Assembly (NCBI GenBank): GCA_021325495.1
Contig: JAJPGZ010000014.1
Location: forward strand, 1-64,000
From: Spartobacteria bacterium
GTDB lineage: Bacteria; Verrucomicrobiota; Verrucomicrobiia; Chthoniobacterales; UBA10450
DNA length: 64,000 bases
Direction of reading: 5' to 3'
Positions within the stretch are counted from its first letter, which is position 1. The number at the start of each line of letters is the position of its first letter. Made by a program: the position numbers and the translations under genes. Below the pieces are notes generated by a model. The model made no database searches. It saw nothing but the letters and a program-made list of their open reading frames with translations, and was not told the origin of the DNA. Below are positions 45,436-54,383 of this stretch, one piece after another.

Positions 45436-46251
45436 ATGCAAACACTCGGCCTCATCGCCGGCAATGGAGTTTATCCCCGTTTGCTCGCGCAAGCCGCGCG
45501 CAAGAGCGGCGTTAAACAAATCGTCGCGGCCGCGTTTACAAATGAAACCGATCCTGCATTAGCGCAGTACGTCGATGTAATTGAGTGGCTGCGCGTCGGA
45601 CAACTCGGAAAATTGCTCAAGACATTTCGCGACGCGAATGTGCGTCAGGCCGTCATGGCTGGACAGATTGCGCCGCGAAATCTTTTCGATCTTCGTCCGG
45701 ACTGGAAAGCTTTGCTCATTCTGGCGCGACTGAAGCAACGCAACGCCGAAACCATCTTCAGCGCCATCGCGGAGGAGCTGCGCAAGATCGACATCGACCT
45801 TTTGCCGGCGACGAGCTACCTCGAAGATCAACTGGCTTCGTTAGGCCTGATCGCTGGACCAAAACTTTCGCGTCGCGAAAATGAAGATGTCGATCTTGGG
45901 TGGAAGGTGGCGAAGGAAATTGCGCGGCTCGACATTGGGCAAACGGTCATCGTGCGCCATGGGACCGTGCTGGCGGTGGAAGGATTCGACGGGACTAACG
46001 AGACCATTCAACGCGGTGGAAAGCTCGCGCCCAAAGCGGTGATGGTAAAAGTGGCGAAGCCGAGCCAGGACATGCGATTCGACGTACCGGTCATTGGCGT
46101 CGAAACCATTCGCGTCGCGGCCGAAGCGAACATACGCGTCGTCGCCGTTGAAGCGGGCAAAACTTTATTGCTCGAGCGAGAGGCGATTGTCGATCTTGCC
46201 CGACGCGCGAACATTTCGCTCCTGGGCCATTCCAATGACGCGGTTCGTTAG
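45436..46251 (+). CDS. lpxI: UDP-2,3-diacylglucosamine pyrophosphatase LpxI
   Basis: The product has 271 residues. It matches the LpxI family (DUF1009): LGLIAGNGVYPRLLAQAARK, DVIEWLRVGQLGKLLKTFRD, VMAGQIAPRNLFD, then GQTVIVRHGTVLAVEGFDGT and VIGVETIRVAAEANIRVVAV. LpxI hydrolyses UDP-diacylglucosamine to lipid X in lipid A synthesis and replaces LpxH in many Gram-negative bacteria. Its presence confirms a lipid A-making outer membrane. Confidence 0.95.
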   Translation: MQTLGLIAGNGVYPRLLAQAARKSGVKQIVAAAFTNETDPALAQYVDVIEWLRVGQLGKLLKTFRDANVRQAVMAGQIAPRNLFDLRPDWKALLILARLKQRNAETIFSAIAEELRKIDIDLLPATSYLEDQLASLGLIAGPKLSRRENEDVDLGWKVAKEIARLDIGQTVIVRHGTVLAVEGFDGTNETIQRGGKLAPKAVMVKVAKPSQDMRFDVPVIGVETIRVAAEANIRVVAVEAGKTLLLEREAIVDLARRANISLLGHSNDAVR

Positions 46252-48160
46252 GCCGTGGCGCTGGCTCCTCGTGGCGGCGCTCTTCGCGCTCTGCGTCGCG
46301 GCGAAACTAAACGGATCATCGATCGGCATGTGGCAATCGGTCTTGCGCGAGCCAGGGCCGACGCGCGGGCTGCTCTTCTTCAAGCCGCAAGCAATCCGAG
46401 GCGATGAGTGGGCCCACCTGACCCCGTCGATCTTGGCGCAGGCGAATCATTCGCCGCCCTTTCCAATCGAAAACGCAAGTTTGGGCGGTGGACGTTCTCC
46501 GTTGCTCATGAGTGTGCCGGTCGCGTACTACACCACGTTTTTCCGGCCGCAGTTTTGGGGGTTCTTCTTCCTTGGCGTCGAACACGCATTTTCGTTTTAC
46601 TGGTGCTGTAAAATTTTTGGTCTGTTTCTCGCGACGGCGTGGTTGCTCAGGCAGATTGGGATCAAAAACGCGGTGATCATTTGGTCCGGGACGATCTGGC
46701 TTTTCTTTTCCAGTTTCGTGCAATGGTGGTTTTCGACGCCGGCGATGTTGCCGGAAATGCTCGCGTGCTGGGCGATGTTGACCGGCTGCGCCCTGCGAAT
46801 GTTCGCACCTTCGAAACCTCTCCACCTTCCGTTCGCGCTGGGCGGTTTTTTGTTTTTCGGGATCAATTTCCTTCTGTGCATGTATCCAGGATTTCAAGTG
46901 CCGCTGCTTTATGTCTCGATCGCGATCCTGGTTGGCATCGCACTCGAGCGAAGGGGAACGGGGGAGTGGCGGATGAAACAGGGCTTGGTGTTGTTAGGCC
47001 TGGGCATCGTTTTAATTGCGCTCGTGCTTTTTCCGTTTTGGTTCGCGGTGCGGGACACATTGAAAATGATCGCATCGACGGCCTATCCGGGAGTGTATCG
47101 GAATAGCGGGGGCGGACTCAGAGTTGTCGATCTTTTCTCCGGTCTCCTCGGTTTTTTTGAGTCGGAAGCGCGGACCCCGTTTCAGTACGAGAACATTTGC
47201 GAAGCGAGCAATTTCTATCCGCTCTGGCCGCTGGCGATCGTGATGATGGCAATCGCGAAATGGCGCCGGCGAAGACCGATATCGCCGCTTTTGCTCACAC
47301 TCGTCGCGGTCATCGTATTGTTAGGCATTTACTGTGTTATGCCGATGCCTTCTTGGCTGGCGCACGCTAGCTTGCTCGGCCTAACGACGGAAAACCGCCT
47401 GCTACTCGGCGTCGGGGTCGCGAACATTCTTTTATGCTGCGTGTTCTTTGATCGCTACGAAGGACTAGTCCACAAACATGCCGGCGTTGTTGCGACCGTT
47501 GCCGCTACGCTCGTGCTCGTCGCCGGATTAGTTTGGCTTCATCCCTATCCGGCAGAGCCAAAATTGAACACCATGATTGTGGCGGTGAACGCAATCGTCA
47601 TCGGATCGTTTTTCATGGCGACGCAACGGCGTTGGTTGCTGGTCGCGTTGGCTGCCGCGGTATTGCTCAACGGCGTTCACGTCAATCCGGTGATGAGAGG
47701 CCTGTCGCCGCTGCTTCAATCGGAGGCTTTCGTTAAGATCGACAACTTGCGAAAAGCAGAGCCAGGCGCGGGCTGGATTTTCTACGAAGACGCGCAATTG
47801 GCGCAATTAGTCAAAGCCACCGGCGCGACCGTTCTGAATGGCGCGAAGATCGTACCCGAGATGGACCTAATGCACGAGCTCGATCCGACTGGCGCTTCAA
47901 CCGAAATCTATAATCGCTTTGCTTACATCAATGTTGGCATTCCCGAGGACGGCGACGCGGTCATCTTTTCTCTAACTTCCTTTAATGGATACGAATTCAG
48001 CCTCCCGCCCGAACACGCGGCGTTGCTGCGACGGAACTATCGTTACCTCGTTTTCCCGCGGCCATGGTTGAACGCCTCGCTGCACGGGTTTCAGAGCGCC
48101 GACGCCATTCCCGTGAGCGAGATTTATATTTACAAACGCGAGCAAACGGCCGCGCCCTAA
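46235..48160 (+). CDS. large multi-pass membrane protein, unknown
   Basis: The product has about 641 residues. The start at 46235 overlaps the lpxI stop by 17 bases. It has about 12-14 membrane helices and a C-terminal soluble part (about 540-641). An early GDEWAHLTPS motif and WWFSTPAMLPEMLACWAMLT suggest a GT-C-like or sugar/lipid polymer transport fold, similar in shape to YfhO- or ArnT-type proteins, but no catalytic motif is certain. Several word copies lie inside (47125, 47735). Confidence 0.6.
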   Translation: MTRFVRPWRWLLVAALFALCVAAKLNGSSIGMWQSVLREPGPTRGLLFFKPQAIRGDEWAHLTPSILAQANHSPPFPIENASLGGGRSPLLMSVPVAYYTTFFRPQFWGFFFLGVEHAFSFYWCCKIFGLFLATAWLLRQIGIKNAVIIWSGTIWLFFSSFVQWWFSTPAMLPEMLACWAMLTGCALRMFAPSKPLHLPFALGGFLFFGINFLLCMYPGFQVPLLYVSIAILVGIALERRGTGEWRMKQGLVLLGLGIVLIALVLFPFWFAVRDTLKMIASTAYPGVYRNSGGGLRVVDLFSGLLGFFESEARTPFQYENICEASNFYPLWPLAIVMMAIAKWRRRRPISPLLLTLVAVIVLLGIYCVMPMPSWLAHASLLGLTTENRLLLGVGVANILLCCVFFDRYEGLVHKHAGVVATVAATLVLVAGLVWLHPYPAEPKLNTMIVAVNAIVIGSFFMATQRRWLLVALAAAVLLNGVHVNPVMRGLSPLLQSEAFVKIDNLRKAEPGAGWIFYEDAQLAQLVKATGATVLNGAKIVPEMDLMHELDPTGASTEIYNRFAYINVGIPEDGDAVIFSLTSFNGYEFSLPPEHAALLRRNYRYLVFPRPWLNASLHGFQSADAIPVSEIYIYKREQTAAP

Positions 48161-48175
48161 TTTACGATGTCGATC

Positions 48176-49300
48176 TTACGAGCGATGCGGTCCGGCTAAG
48201 TAATGAAATTTGTGTCCCCACCGGATAAGCGGTCTTTCAAAAAAGTAGAATGAAATGGTCGCGAGCGACAAGGTGAGACCGAGCGCAAGGAGCGTGAGCA
48301 TCGCATCATTTGCGGTCGAGATAATCGGCGCCGTCCCGCGCTCGATGCCGTAAAGAGCGCCGACAATCGGCTTGTGCAGTAGATAGATTCCGTAGGAAAG
48401 CTGACCGAGCCAGACCATCACCGGCAGACGAAGCGATTTCGTTAGCCACGGCGTCGTGTTCAGAAACGCGAGCAAAACAACACAGCTATACAACGCCGCC
48501 AGCCACAGATGCGTAAACGCGTCGCCCTGGAGTAACGGCGGGTGAATCGTTAGGCCGGCCGCACCCGCGAGCAAGATCACGAATGCAATCACGATTGTTC
48601 GCGAATGACGTTGCGCAAGATCGACAAACGAATGTGAACGCACCAGAACGGCGAGCAACGCCCCCGAAAGCAACGAATCCGATCGCCACGGCGTGCCAAC
48701 AAACGCGCGCAGTCCGGGCATGGACCAGCGCAGCAGCGGGGCCGACACAATCGCACACAACAAAACCGCGATGAGCGCGCGTCGCGGCAGGAAGTAAATT
48801 AGAAACGGAATGCAAATGTAGAATTGTTCCTCGACCGCGAGCGACCAGGTCGGATCGAGAAAATTTGCGCCCAGCGTGCCCCGCGCCGCCATCGCGATGT
48901 TTTGCGTGAATGTCGCGTACGACCAGGTCGGCATCGGATTGGCAAAGAGCCAGGCAAAAGCCGGGGACGTGCCGATGGAAGTTTGCCTAACGACAAGGAA
49001 CGCCAGGAGCACGACGGCGTAGAGCGGAACAATCCGGCAAACACGTCGCAGATAAAAAACGCGGAAATAATTTCCGGTGTGGCGATGATCGAGAAGAATT
49101 CCGGCGATGAGAAAACCGGAGAGGACGAAGAAAAGATCGACACCGCTCCAGGTGAGGCGAAGCGCCGTGCTCAAAATCCAAAACGGATGCCAGCTCGGGG
49201 CGACGAATTCACATGCGCCGTAATGCCAGAGCAGAACAAGAAGAATGGCGAGGCCGCGGACGCCATCGAGTTGCGGAATGCGTTTCATGCGAAGCGACAA
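48176..49300 (-). CDS. acyltransferase family 3 (OafA/YrhL-like) membrane protein
   Basis: The product has 374 residues with about ten helices. The family signature is clear: RIPQLDGVRGLAILLVLLWH (catalytic region D-G-x-R-G and His), VDLFFVLSGFLIAGILLDHR, YLRRVCRIVPLYAVVLLAFL, and AVEEQFYICIPFLIYFLPRR. These enzymes transfer acyl or acetyl groups onto sugars of exopolysaccharide or lipopolysaccharide. The ATG at 49300 is near a word-1 copy at 49306. Confidence 0.9.
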   Translation of the reverse strand: MSLRMKRIPQLDGVRGLAILLVLLWHYGACEFVAPSWHPFWILSTALRLTWSGVDLFFVLSGFLIAGILLDHRHTGNYFRVFYLRRVCRIVPLYAVVLLAFLVVRQTSIGTSPAFAWLFANPMPTWSYATFTQNIAMAARGTLGANFLDPTWSLAVEEQFYICIPFLIYFLPRRALIAVLLCAIVSAPLLRWSMPGLRAFVGTPWRSDSLLSGALLAVLVRSHSFVDLAQRHSRTIVIAFVILLAGAAGLTIHPPLLQGDAFTHLWLAALYSCVVLLAFLNTTPWLTKSLRLPVMVWLGQLSYGIYLLHKPIVGALYGIERGTAPIISTANDAMLTLLALGLTLSLATISFYFFERPLIRWGHKFHYLAGPHRS

Positions 49301-49363
49301 TCGATTGTCGATCTTGCCCGATTTGCAATCGGCAATCGCAAATCTACAATCTCAAATTCATCC

Positions 49364-49436
49364 GGGGTCTTAGCTCAGTTGGTAGAGCGCCTCAATGGCA
49401 TTGAGGAGGTCAGGGGTTCGAATCCCCTAGGCTCCA
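49364..49436 (+). tRNA. tRNA-Ala (anticodon GGC)
   Basis: This is a 73-nt cloverleaf. The acceptor pairs GGGGTCT with AGGCTCC (including G-T pairs), the D arm is GCTCAGTTGGTAGAGC, the anticodon arm CCTCA-ATGGCAT-TGAGG has GGC at positions 34-36, and the T arm is AGGGG-TTCGAAT-CCCCT. The discriminator is A at 49436. CCA is not encoded. Confidence 0.96.
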
Positions 49437-49440
49437 TTGG

Positions 49441-50241
49441 TTAGTCCAACCGCACGCGTTCGACGTGCGAGTAAATGTTGAACGAGGGCGGGCGCAGAAA
49501 ACTGACGAGCGTTTGATTGTTTTCGCGCGCGAAGTGCATCGCGAGCGTCGAAGGAGCGGAGACCGAGGCGACGATTGGGATTCCGGCGGCGAGCGCTTTT
49601 TGCACGATCTCGAATGAGGCGCGGCCGCTCACAAGAAGTACATGTCGATCTAACGGAAGCTCGCGGTCGAGAAACGCGCGACCGATCACTTTATCGACCG
49701 CGTTGTGCCGGCCGATGTCTTCGCGAATTATTTTCGCATTGCCGGCGAAATCGAAAACTCCGGCGGCGTGAATGCCGCCGGTGCGCGCGAAGTCTCCCTG
49801 ACGTTCGCGCAATTTGTCCGGCAACGACAACAACGTTTCGATGTCGATCCTGTCCGTTGTCGATCTTATCGGGGCAAAGCTTTGCCGGATCGCTTCGATG
49901 CTGGTCTTGCCGCACAACCCGCAACTACTCGAGATTGTGCCGAAGCGTTGCGCCGAATTCAATTTCACGCGCACGCCGCGCGCAAGATCGACAACGACGA
50001 CGTTCTCGTTAGGCGCGATTGATGCGATTTCTTCCCGCGCGCGCACGATCGCTTCGCTCACGAGAAAACCGGCCGCGAGCTCATCATCATGCCCCGGCGT
50101 TCGCATTGTTGTCGCCACAACTTTGTCGCCGATTCGAATCTCAAGCGGTTCCTCAATGGTGAGCTCGTCGCGCAAATACTCAAGCGCGCCGTCGCTCTTG
50201 CGCCGAATGATTTCACCGGGACCAATGCCGTCGTCTTTCAC
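49441..50241 (-). CDS. fdhD: formate dehydrogenase accessory sulfurtransferase FdhD
   Basis: The product has about 266 residues from the GTG at 50241 (the frame is open further upstream into the divergent MOSC gene). The family hallmark CGLCG is at about 107-111. DELAAGFLVSEAIV, ARTGGIHAAGVFD, EDIGRHNAVDKVIGRAFLD and VSGRASFEIVQKALAAGIPI match FdhD. It brings sulfur from a cysteine desulfurase to the molybdenum cofactor of formate dehydrogenases. It diverges from the MOSC/mobA/oxidase unit with a 21-base gap. Confidence 0.92.
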   Translation of the reverse strand: MKDDGIGPGEIIRRKSDGALEYLRDELTIEEPLEIRIGDKVVATTMRTPGHDDELAAGFLVSEAIVRAREEIASIAPNENVVVVDLARGVRVKLNSAQRFGTISSSCGLCGKTSIEAIRQSFAPIRSTTDRIDIETLLSLPDKLRERQGDFARTGGIHAAGVFDFAGNAKIIREDIGRHNAVDKVIGRAFLDRELPLDRHVLLVSGRASFEIVQKALAAGIPIVASVSAPSTLAMHFARENNQTLVSFLRPPSFNIYSHVERVRLD

Positions 50242-50262
50242 AGTCTTGGCAGCAATGTTATC

Positions 50263-50745
50263 ATGCGCGCGGTGGAAATCTGTCACATCTACATTTCGCC
50301 CGGGCACAATTTCGTCGGCCATTACGGGCGGGAGCCGGACCAGTTCCCCATGGTCGAAGTGCCGGAGGTTGAATGTGTGGCCGGTCGCGGCCTGAGTGGC
50401 GATCGCTATTTCGATTTCAAAACCGATTACAAGGGACAGGCGACATTTTTTTCGCTCGAGGCTTTCGATGAACTTTGCGCCGCGCTGCAACTGAAAGGAA
50501 TTCCCGCGAGCGCAGTCCGCCGAAATATCTTCACGCGCGATGTCGATCTTAACGACTTGATCGGAAAAGATTTTGAGGTGCAGGGCGTCCGTTTTTACGG
50601 AACAGAAGAGAGCCGGCCATGCGAATGGATGAATCGCACGCTCGGTCTCGGCGCGCGACAATTTCTCGAAGGCCGCGGCGGTTTGCGCGCGCGCATTTTG
50701 AGCGACGGCACCGTGCGATCGATCGCTGCGGTCGCGGCGCGATGA
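50263..50745 (+). CDS. MOSC-domain protein
   Basis: The product has 160 residues from the ATG at 50263. MOSC fold: ICHIYISPGHNFVGH, EVECVAGRGLSGDRYFDFKT, FFSLEAFDELCAA, VRRNIFTRDVDLNDLIG, GVRFYGTEESRPCEWMNRTL. The late Cys in RPCEWM fits the predicted sulfur-carrying residue of MOSC domains. Single-domain MOSC proteins take part in molybdenum cofactor sulfuration or delivery. Overlaps mobA by ATGA. Confidence 0.9.
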   Translation: MRAVEICHIYISPGHNFVGHYGREPDQFPMVEVPEVECVAGRGLSGDRYFDFKTDYKGQATFFSLEAFDELCAALQLKGIPASAVRRNIFTRDVDLNDLIGKDFEVQGVRFYGTEESRPCEWMNRTLGLGARQFLEGRGGLRARILSDGTVRSIAAVAAR

Positions 50746-51317
50746 CGCTGAGCGCGGTCCTGCTCGCCGGCGGCGAATCGCGGCGCATGGGTTGTGATAA
50801 AGCGACGATAAATTTCGAAGGCGAGCCGTTGTGGCGGCGGCAAGTCAACACGCTTCGACAGCTCGGCGCCGATAAGATTTTCATTTCCGCCCGCGTCGAT
50901 CCGCCGTGGCGGCCTAACGACATTGAGTTTGTGGCCGATGCCGGCGAATCGCTTGGTCCTTGGAGTGGACTCGCCGCAACGCTACCGATTACTCCGAGCA
51001 CGCTTTTGCTCGCCCTCGCCATCGACATGCCATTGATGACGGCGGCATTCCTGAATTCGCTACGCGCCAAAGCGGAATGCGGGCGTGGAATTGTTCCGCG
51101 GCTTCGTGGACGGTACGAACCCCTGGCTGCCATTTATCCGCGAGAAGCGCATGTCGATCTTGCGTGCGCCTCGCGCGCTGCCGACTATTCGCTACAAAAT
51201 TTCGTGCAAAGATTGATGGCGAACGACAAAGTCAGAGTCGTTGATATCGGCGTTTCGGACCAGGAGCTGTTCCGAAATTTAAACGAACCGGACGATCCTC
51301 TCCTGATCAGTAAATGA
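50742..51317 (+). CDS. mobA: molybdenum cofactor guanylyltransferase MobA
   Basis: The product has 191 residues. The nucleotidyltransferase motif LLAGGESRRMGCDKATINFE is at the N-terminus, followed by SLGPWSGLAA and ALAIDMPLM (metal-binding Asp). Start at 50742 overlaps the MOSC stop; the end overlaps the oxidase start by ATGA. MobA attaches GMP to the molybdopterin of bis-MGD enzymes. The frame also runs back to 50619, which lies inside the MOSC gene. Confidence 0.93.
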   Translation: MTLSAVLLAGGESRRMGCDKATINFEGEPLWRRQVNTLRQLGADKIFISARVDPPWRPNDIEFVADAGESLGPWSGLAATLPITPSTLLLALAIDMPLMTAAFLNSLRAKAECGRGIVPRLRGRYEPLAAIYPREAHVDLACASRAADYSLQNFVQRLMANDKVRVVDIGVSDQELFRNLNEPDDPLLISK

Positions 51318-52363
51318 AAGATCGACAACTACGCGACGGGAAAATTGTTCGCAGCGAAGAGCCGCTCAATCTCGAAAGCCCATTCGAAAATCTCGACGGC
51401 TTCATCACGCCGACGGCGCGGTTTTATGTGCGCACGCATTTTCCCGTTCCGAAGATCGACAAGGACGAATGGCGATTGTCGATCTTGGGTGAAGTGGAAA
51501 AGCCGTTCGACATTTCGTTCGACGAATTGAGCAAACTGGAAACGAGAACACTTCCGGTCACGCTCGAATGCGCCGGCAACAATCGAGAATTTCTCGAACC
51601 GAAAGTGAAAGGCGTGCAGTGGGCGCTCGGCGCGGTCGGCAATGCGAATTGGACCGGCGTGTCATTGTCGATCTTGCTCGAACGCGCGGGACTGAAGTCG
51701 AGTGCGCGTGAGATTATTTTCGAAGGCGCGGACGCGGGCGAACTGGAAGAGGCGAAAGCGCCGCGTGGAAAAGTAACATTTGCGCGCAGCATTCCGCTGG
51801 AGAAAGCGCAGGATGTCTTATTGGCCTATCGAATGAACGATGTCGATCTTCCGCCGCTGCACGGCTTTCCCTTGCGCGCGATTGTGCCCGGTTGGTATGC
51901 GATGGCATCGATCAAATGGCTAACGCGCATTGTCGTCACCGATCGCTCGTTCAACGGCTATTATCAGACGCTCGATTACGCCTTTTGGAAAAATGGCGAA
52001 CTCGCGCCGCTGCGCGAAATGCAAACGAAAGCGCAGATTGCGCGGCCGGCGAATGGCGAAACGGTTCCGGCGAATTCGAATGTGCGTGTCCACGGAGCGG
52101 CCTGGACCAGCGGCGAGATTTCCAAAGTCGAAGTGAGCGTTGATGGTGGATCGACTTGGAAGGAAGCGAAGTTGTTAGGCGAATCGAAACCGAATGCGTG
52201 GCGTTTGTGGGAATACAATTGGCAGACGCCGAAAGCGGGAAGCGCAACGTTGATCGCGCGTGCGTTCGATTCGCGCGGAGAGACGCAGCCGGTCGAGCGC
52301 GATTGGGACCGCGGCACCTACATGATCAATCAGCTTTTGCCGATCAATGTCGCGATTGAGTAG
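51314..52363 (+). CDS. molybdopterin sulfite oxidase-like enzyme
   Basis: The product has 349 residues. The oxidoreductase molybdopterin domain has the molybdenum-ligand Cys in TLECAGNNR (Cys about 86), HGFPLRAIVPGWYAMASIKW and a C-terminal immunoglobulin-like dimerisation domain (VRVHGAAWTSGEISKVEVSV, WEYNWQTPKAG). It matches the sulfite oxidase family without a haem domain. No signal peptide is seen, so it may be cytoplasmic or wait for a partner. Word copies encode KIDK and RLSIL near residues 47-58. Confidence 0.88.
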   Translation: MKDRQLRDGKIVRSEEPLNLESPFENLDGFITPTARFYVRTHFPVPKIDKDEWRLSILGEVEKPFDISFDELSKLETRTLPVTLECAGNNREFLEPKVKGVQWALGAVGNANWTGVSLSILLERAGLKSSAREIIFEGADAGELEEAKAPRGKVTFARSIPLEKAQDVLLAYRMNDVDLPPLHGFPLRAIVPGWYAMASIKWLTRIVVTDRSFNGYYQTLDYAFWKNGELAPLREMQTKAQIARPANGETVPANSNVRVHGAAWTSGEISKVEVSVDGGSTWKEAKLLGESKPNAWRLWEYNWQTPKAGSATLIARAFDSRGETQPVERDWDRGTYMINQLLPINVAIE

Positions 52364-52392
52364 ATGTCGATCTTGCGTTAAAGGCTGAGCCG

Positions 52393-53799
52393 ATGTCGCT
52401 CGTCTTCAAGACCATTCAAACCGAGGGCATCGCCGAACTTTCGTATTTGCTCGGCGACGACGAGGAAGGCATCGCGGCGGTTTTCGATCCGCGGCCGGAT
52501 GTGGACATTTACATCGACATGGCGCGTGAAGCGAAGGTGGCGATCACGCACATTTTCGAAACGCACATTCACGCCGATCTGGTGAGCGGCTCGCGCGAGC
52601 TGCAATCGCGTCTTGATTCGGCCAACATTTACGTGAGCCACGAAGGCGGCGCGAAATACGAATTCGAGCACGAGAAGTTGCAGGACGGCGATCAATTCAC
52701 CTTCGGCGAAACGTTAATCACCGCGCGGCACACGCCCGGACATACGCCGGAGCATGTCTCGTATTTGCTGGCGGAGGCGGACCATCCGGAGACGCCGTGG
52801 GGCGTGCTCACGGGCGATTCGCTTTTTGTTTCTTCGGCCGGCCGGCCGGACTTGTTAGGCGCGGAGCACACCGACGAGCTGGCGGCGCAGCAATTTCAAA
52901 CGCTCCGCGAATTTTATCTCAAGCTTCCCGATCACGTCATGATTTATCCAAATCACGGCGCCGGTTCGCCCTGCGGCGCGGACATCGGGGAACGTTTGAG
53001 CAGCTCGATCGGGTACGAAAGACAATTTAACAAATTCCTGCAGTTCCCTGACGTAAAAAGCTTCACCGATTACGCGAAAAAAACAGCGCCGCCGGTGCCG
53101 CATTATTACCCGGTCATGAAAAAGCTGAACGCGAAAGGGCCGGAGATTATCGGGGGTTTACCGCGCGTGCCGGCATTGCCCCCGAAAGCGTTTAAGGAAG
53201 CGATCGAGAAAAAAATGGGAACGCTCGTCGATACGCGAACGATGCTGGCATTCGGCGGCGGTCATATTCGTGGCGCATTGAACATCGGCGGCTCGCCCGT
53301 GTTATCCATTTGGGCCGGGTGGATGCTGGCGTCGAACGAGCCGATTCTTCTCGTGCTCGAAAACGAAAACGATCTCGAAGATGTCGTTAGGCTTTTTATT
53401 CGCACCGGTTACTCAAAATTCGCCGGCTATCTCGTGGGCGGAATGAAAGCATGGGAGGCGGCTGGCTTTGAGCAGGAGGAAGTGATGCAGATGGGCGTGC
53501 ACGAATTGAACAAGCGCATGAACGAATTGCAGATTGTCGATGTTCGCTCGCCGGGAGAATGGAAAAAGGGACACGTGCCCGGTGCGCGTCACATTTTCCT
53601 GCCGGAGCTGCGCAAGCGCATCGCTGAGCTCGATCGGACGAAGCCGACGGCCGTTTATTGCGCGAGTGGTTATCGCGCCAGCATCGCGGCGAGCATTCTA
53701 AAGGAGGACGGATTCGAAAAACTCTGGAACGTTCCCGGAAGTTGGGAAGCGTGGCGAAAAGCGAAATTTCCGGTGGAAGGAAAAGACGGAGCCGCCTAA
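52393..53799 (+). CDS. MBL-fold hydrolase with two rhodanese domains (persulfide dioxygenase-like)
   Basis: The product has 468 residues. The metallo-beta-lactamase domain (1-240) has the ETHE1-type motif ETHIHADLVSGSRELQ and AGRPDLLGAEHTDELAAQ. Two rhodanese domains follow. The first lacks the catalytic Cys (VDTRTMLAFGGGHIRGALNI); the second has CASGYRAS with the active-site Cys. This fits the BlrH/ETHE1 plus rhodanese fusions that oxidise glutathione persulfide and handle sulfane sulfur. The stop GCCTAA is a word-2 copy and overlaps the next gene's stop on the other strand by four bases. Confidence 0.9.
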   Translation: MSLVFKTIQTEGIAELSYLLGDDEEGIAAVFDPRPDVDIYIDMAREAKVAITHIFETHIHADLVSGSRELQSRLDSANIYVSHEGGAKYEFEHEKLQDGDQFTFGETLITARHTPGHTPEHVSYLLAEADHPETPWGVLTGDSLFVSSAGRPDLLGAEHTDELAAQQFQTLREFYLKLPDHVMIYPNHGAGSPCGADIGERLSSSIGYERQFNKFLQFPDVKSFTDYAKKTAPPVPHYYPVMKKLNAKGPEIIGGLPRVPALPPKAFKEAIEKKMGTLVDTRTMLAFGGGHIRGALNIGGSPVLSIWAGWMLASNEPILLVLENENDLEDVVRLFIRTGYSKFAGYLVGGMKAWEAAGFEQEEVMQMGVHELNKRMNELQIVDVRSPGEWKKGHVPGARHIFLPELRKRIAELDRTKPTAVYCASGYRASIAASILKEDGFEKLWNVPGSWEAWRKAKFPVEGKDGAA

Positions 53800-54260
53800 C
53801 CGCCCCGACGCGGTCGCCGTTTCTTGGTTTTGTGCGGAGGCGCAGGCGGCCCGGCCGTCGGCTCACGCAAGAAGGGTTCCCAGAAAGTCGTATCTGCGAC
53901 ATCGGATAACATGTCCCACGTCTTTGCCGGCACATACGGAATGGCATCGACGGTTTGGTCGCCGTAGTCGTTCCCGAAAACATCCATCGCGTCGTAAAGA
54001 TTCGAATCTTCCTTGATGTAATCGAGCCAGTCGTCCACGAAAACGGTCGCGCCGCTCATCTTGTTCGTCTCCATCGCGTATTGCGCAACGGCACCGTCGA
54101 TCAAACGCAAATCGTTCTTCACCATCGTGGCTTGGGACCGTTTTCGCGCACGCATGAAGCCGGGGACGGCGATGGTGGCGAGGATCGAAATGATCGCGAC
54201 CACGATCATGATTTCGACCAGGGTAAAAGCGGACGGGCGACTCTTTGCCGGGTATGTCAT
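53796..54260 (-). CDS. type IV pilin-like / type II secretion pseudopilin
   Basis: The product has 154 residues from the ATG at 54260 (an upstream open frame is not supported). A short leader of about 10 residues is followed by the prepilin motif FTLVEIMIVVAIISILATIA and a globular domain with GNDYGDQTVDAIPYVPAKTW. It ends with a Lys/Arg-rich tail. Such proteins build type IV pili or type II secretion pseudopili. Pili also drive DNA uptake in competent bacteria, which matters for the dispersed words seen here, but this gene is alone and the link is only suggestive. Confidence 0.85.
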   Translation of the reverse strand: MTYPAKSRPSAFTLVEIMIVVAIISILATIAVPGFMRARKRSQATMVKNDLRLIDGAVAQYAMETNKMSGATVFVDDWLDYIKEDSNLYDAMDVFGNDYGDQTVDAIPYVPAKTWDMLSDVADTTFWEPFLREPTAGPPAPPHKTKKRRPRRGG

Positions 54261-54383
54261 TGGATGCGTTCGGCTTTGGACGCTTCTAAGAGCACGTGGA
54301 ATGCCCGTTTCCGGCTCGTTATGGGCGGATTCGCGGTTGGAATTTGTTGAACTGCGAAACGGTTGCGGGTATGGACGAGCAAG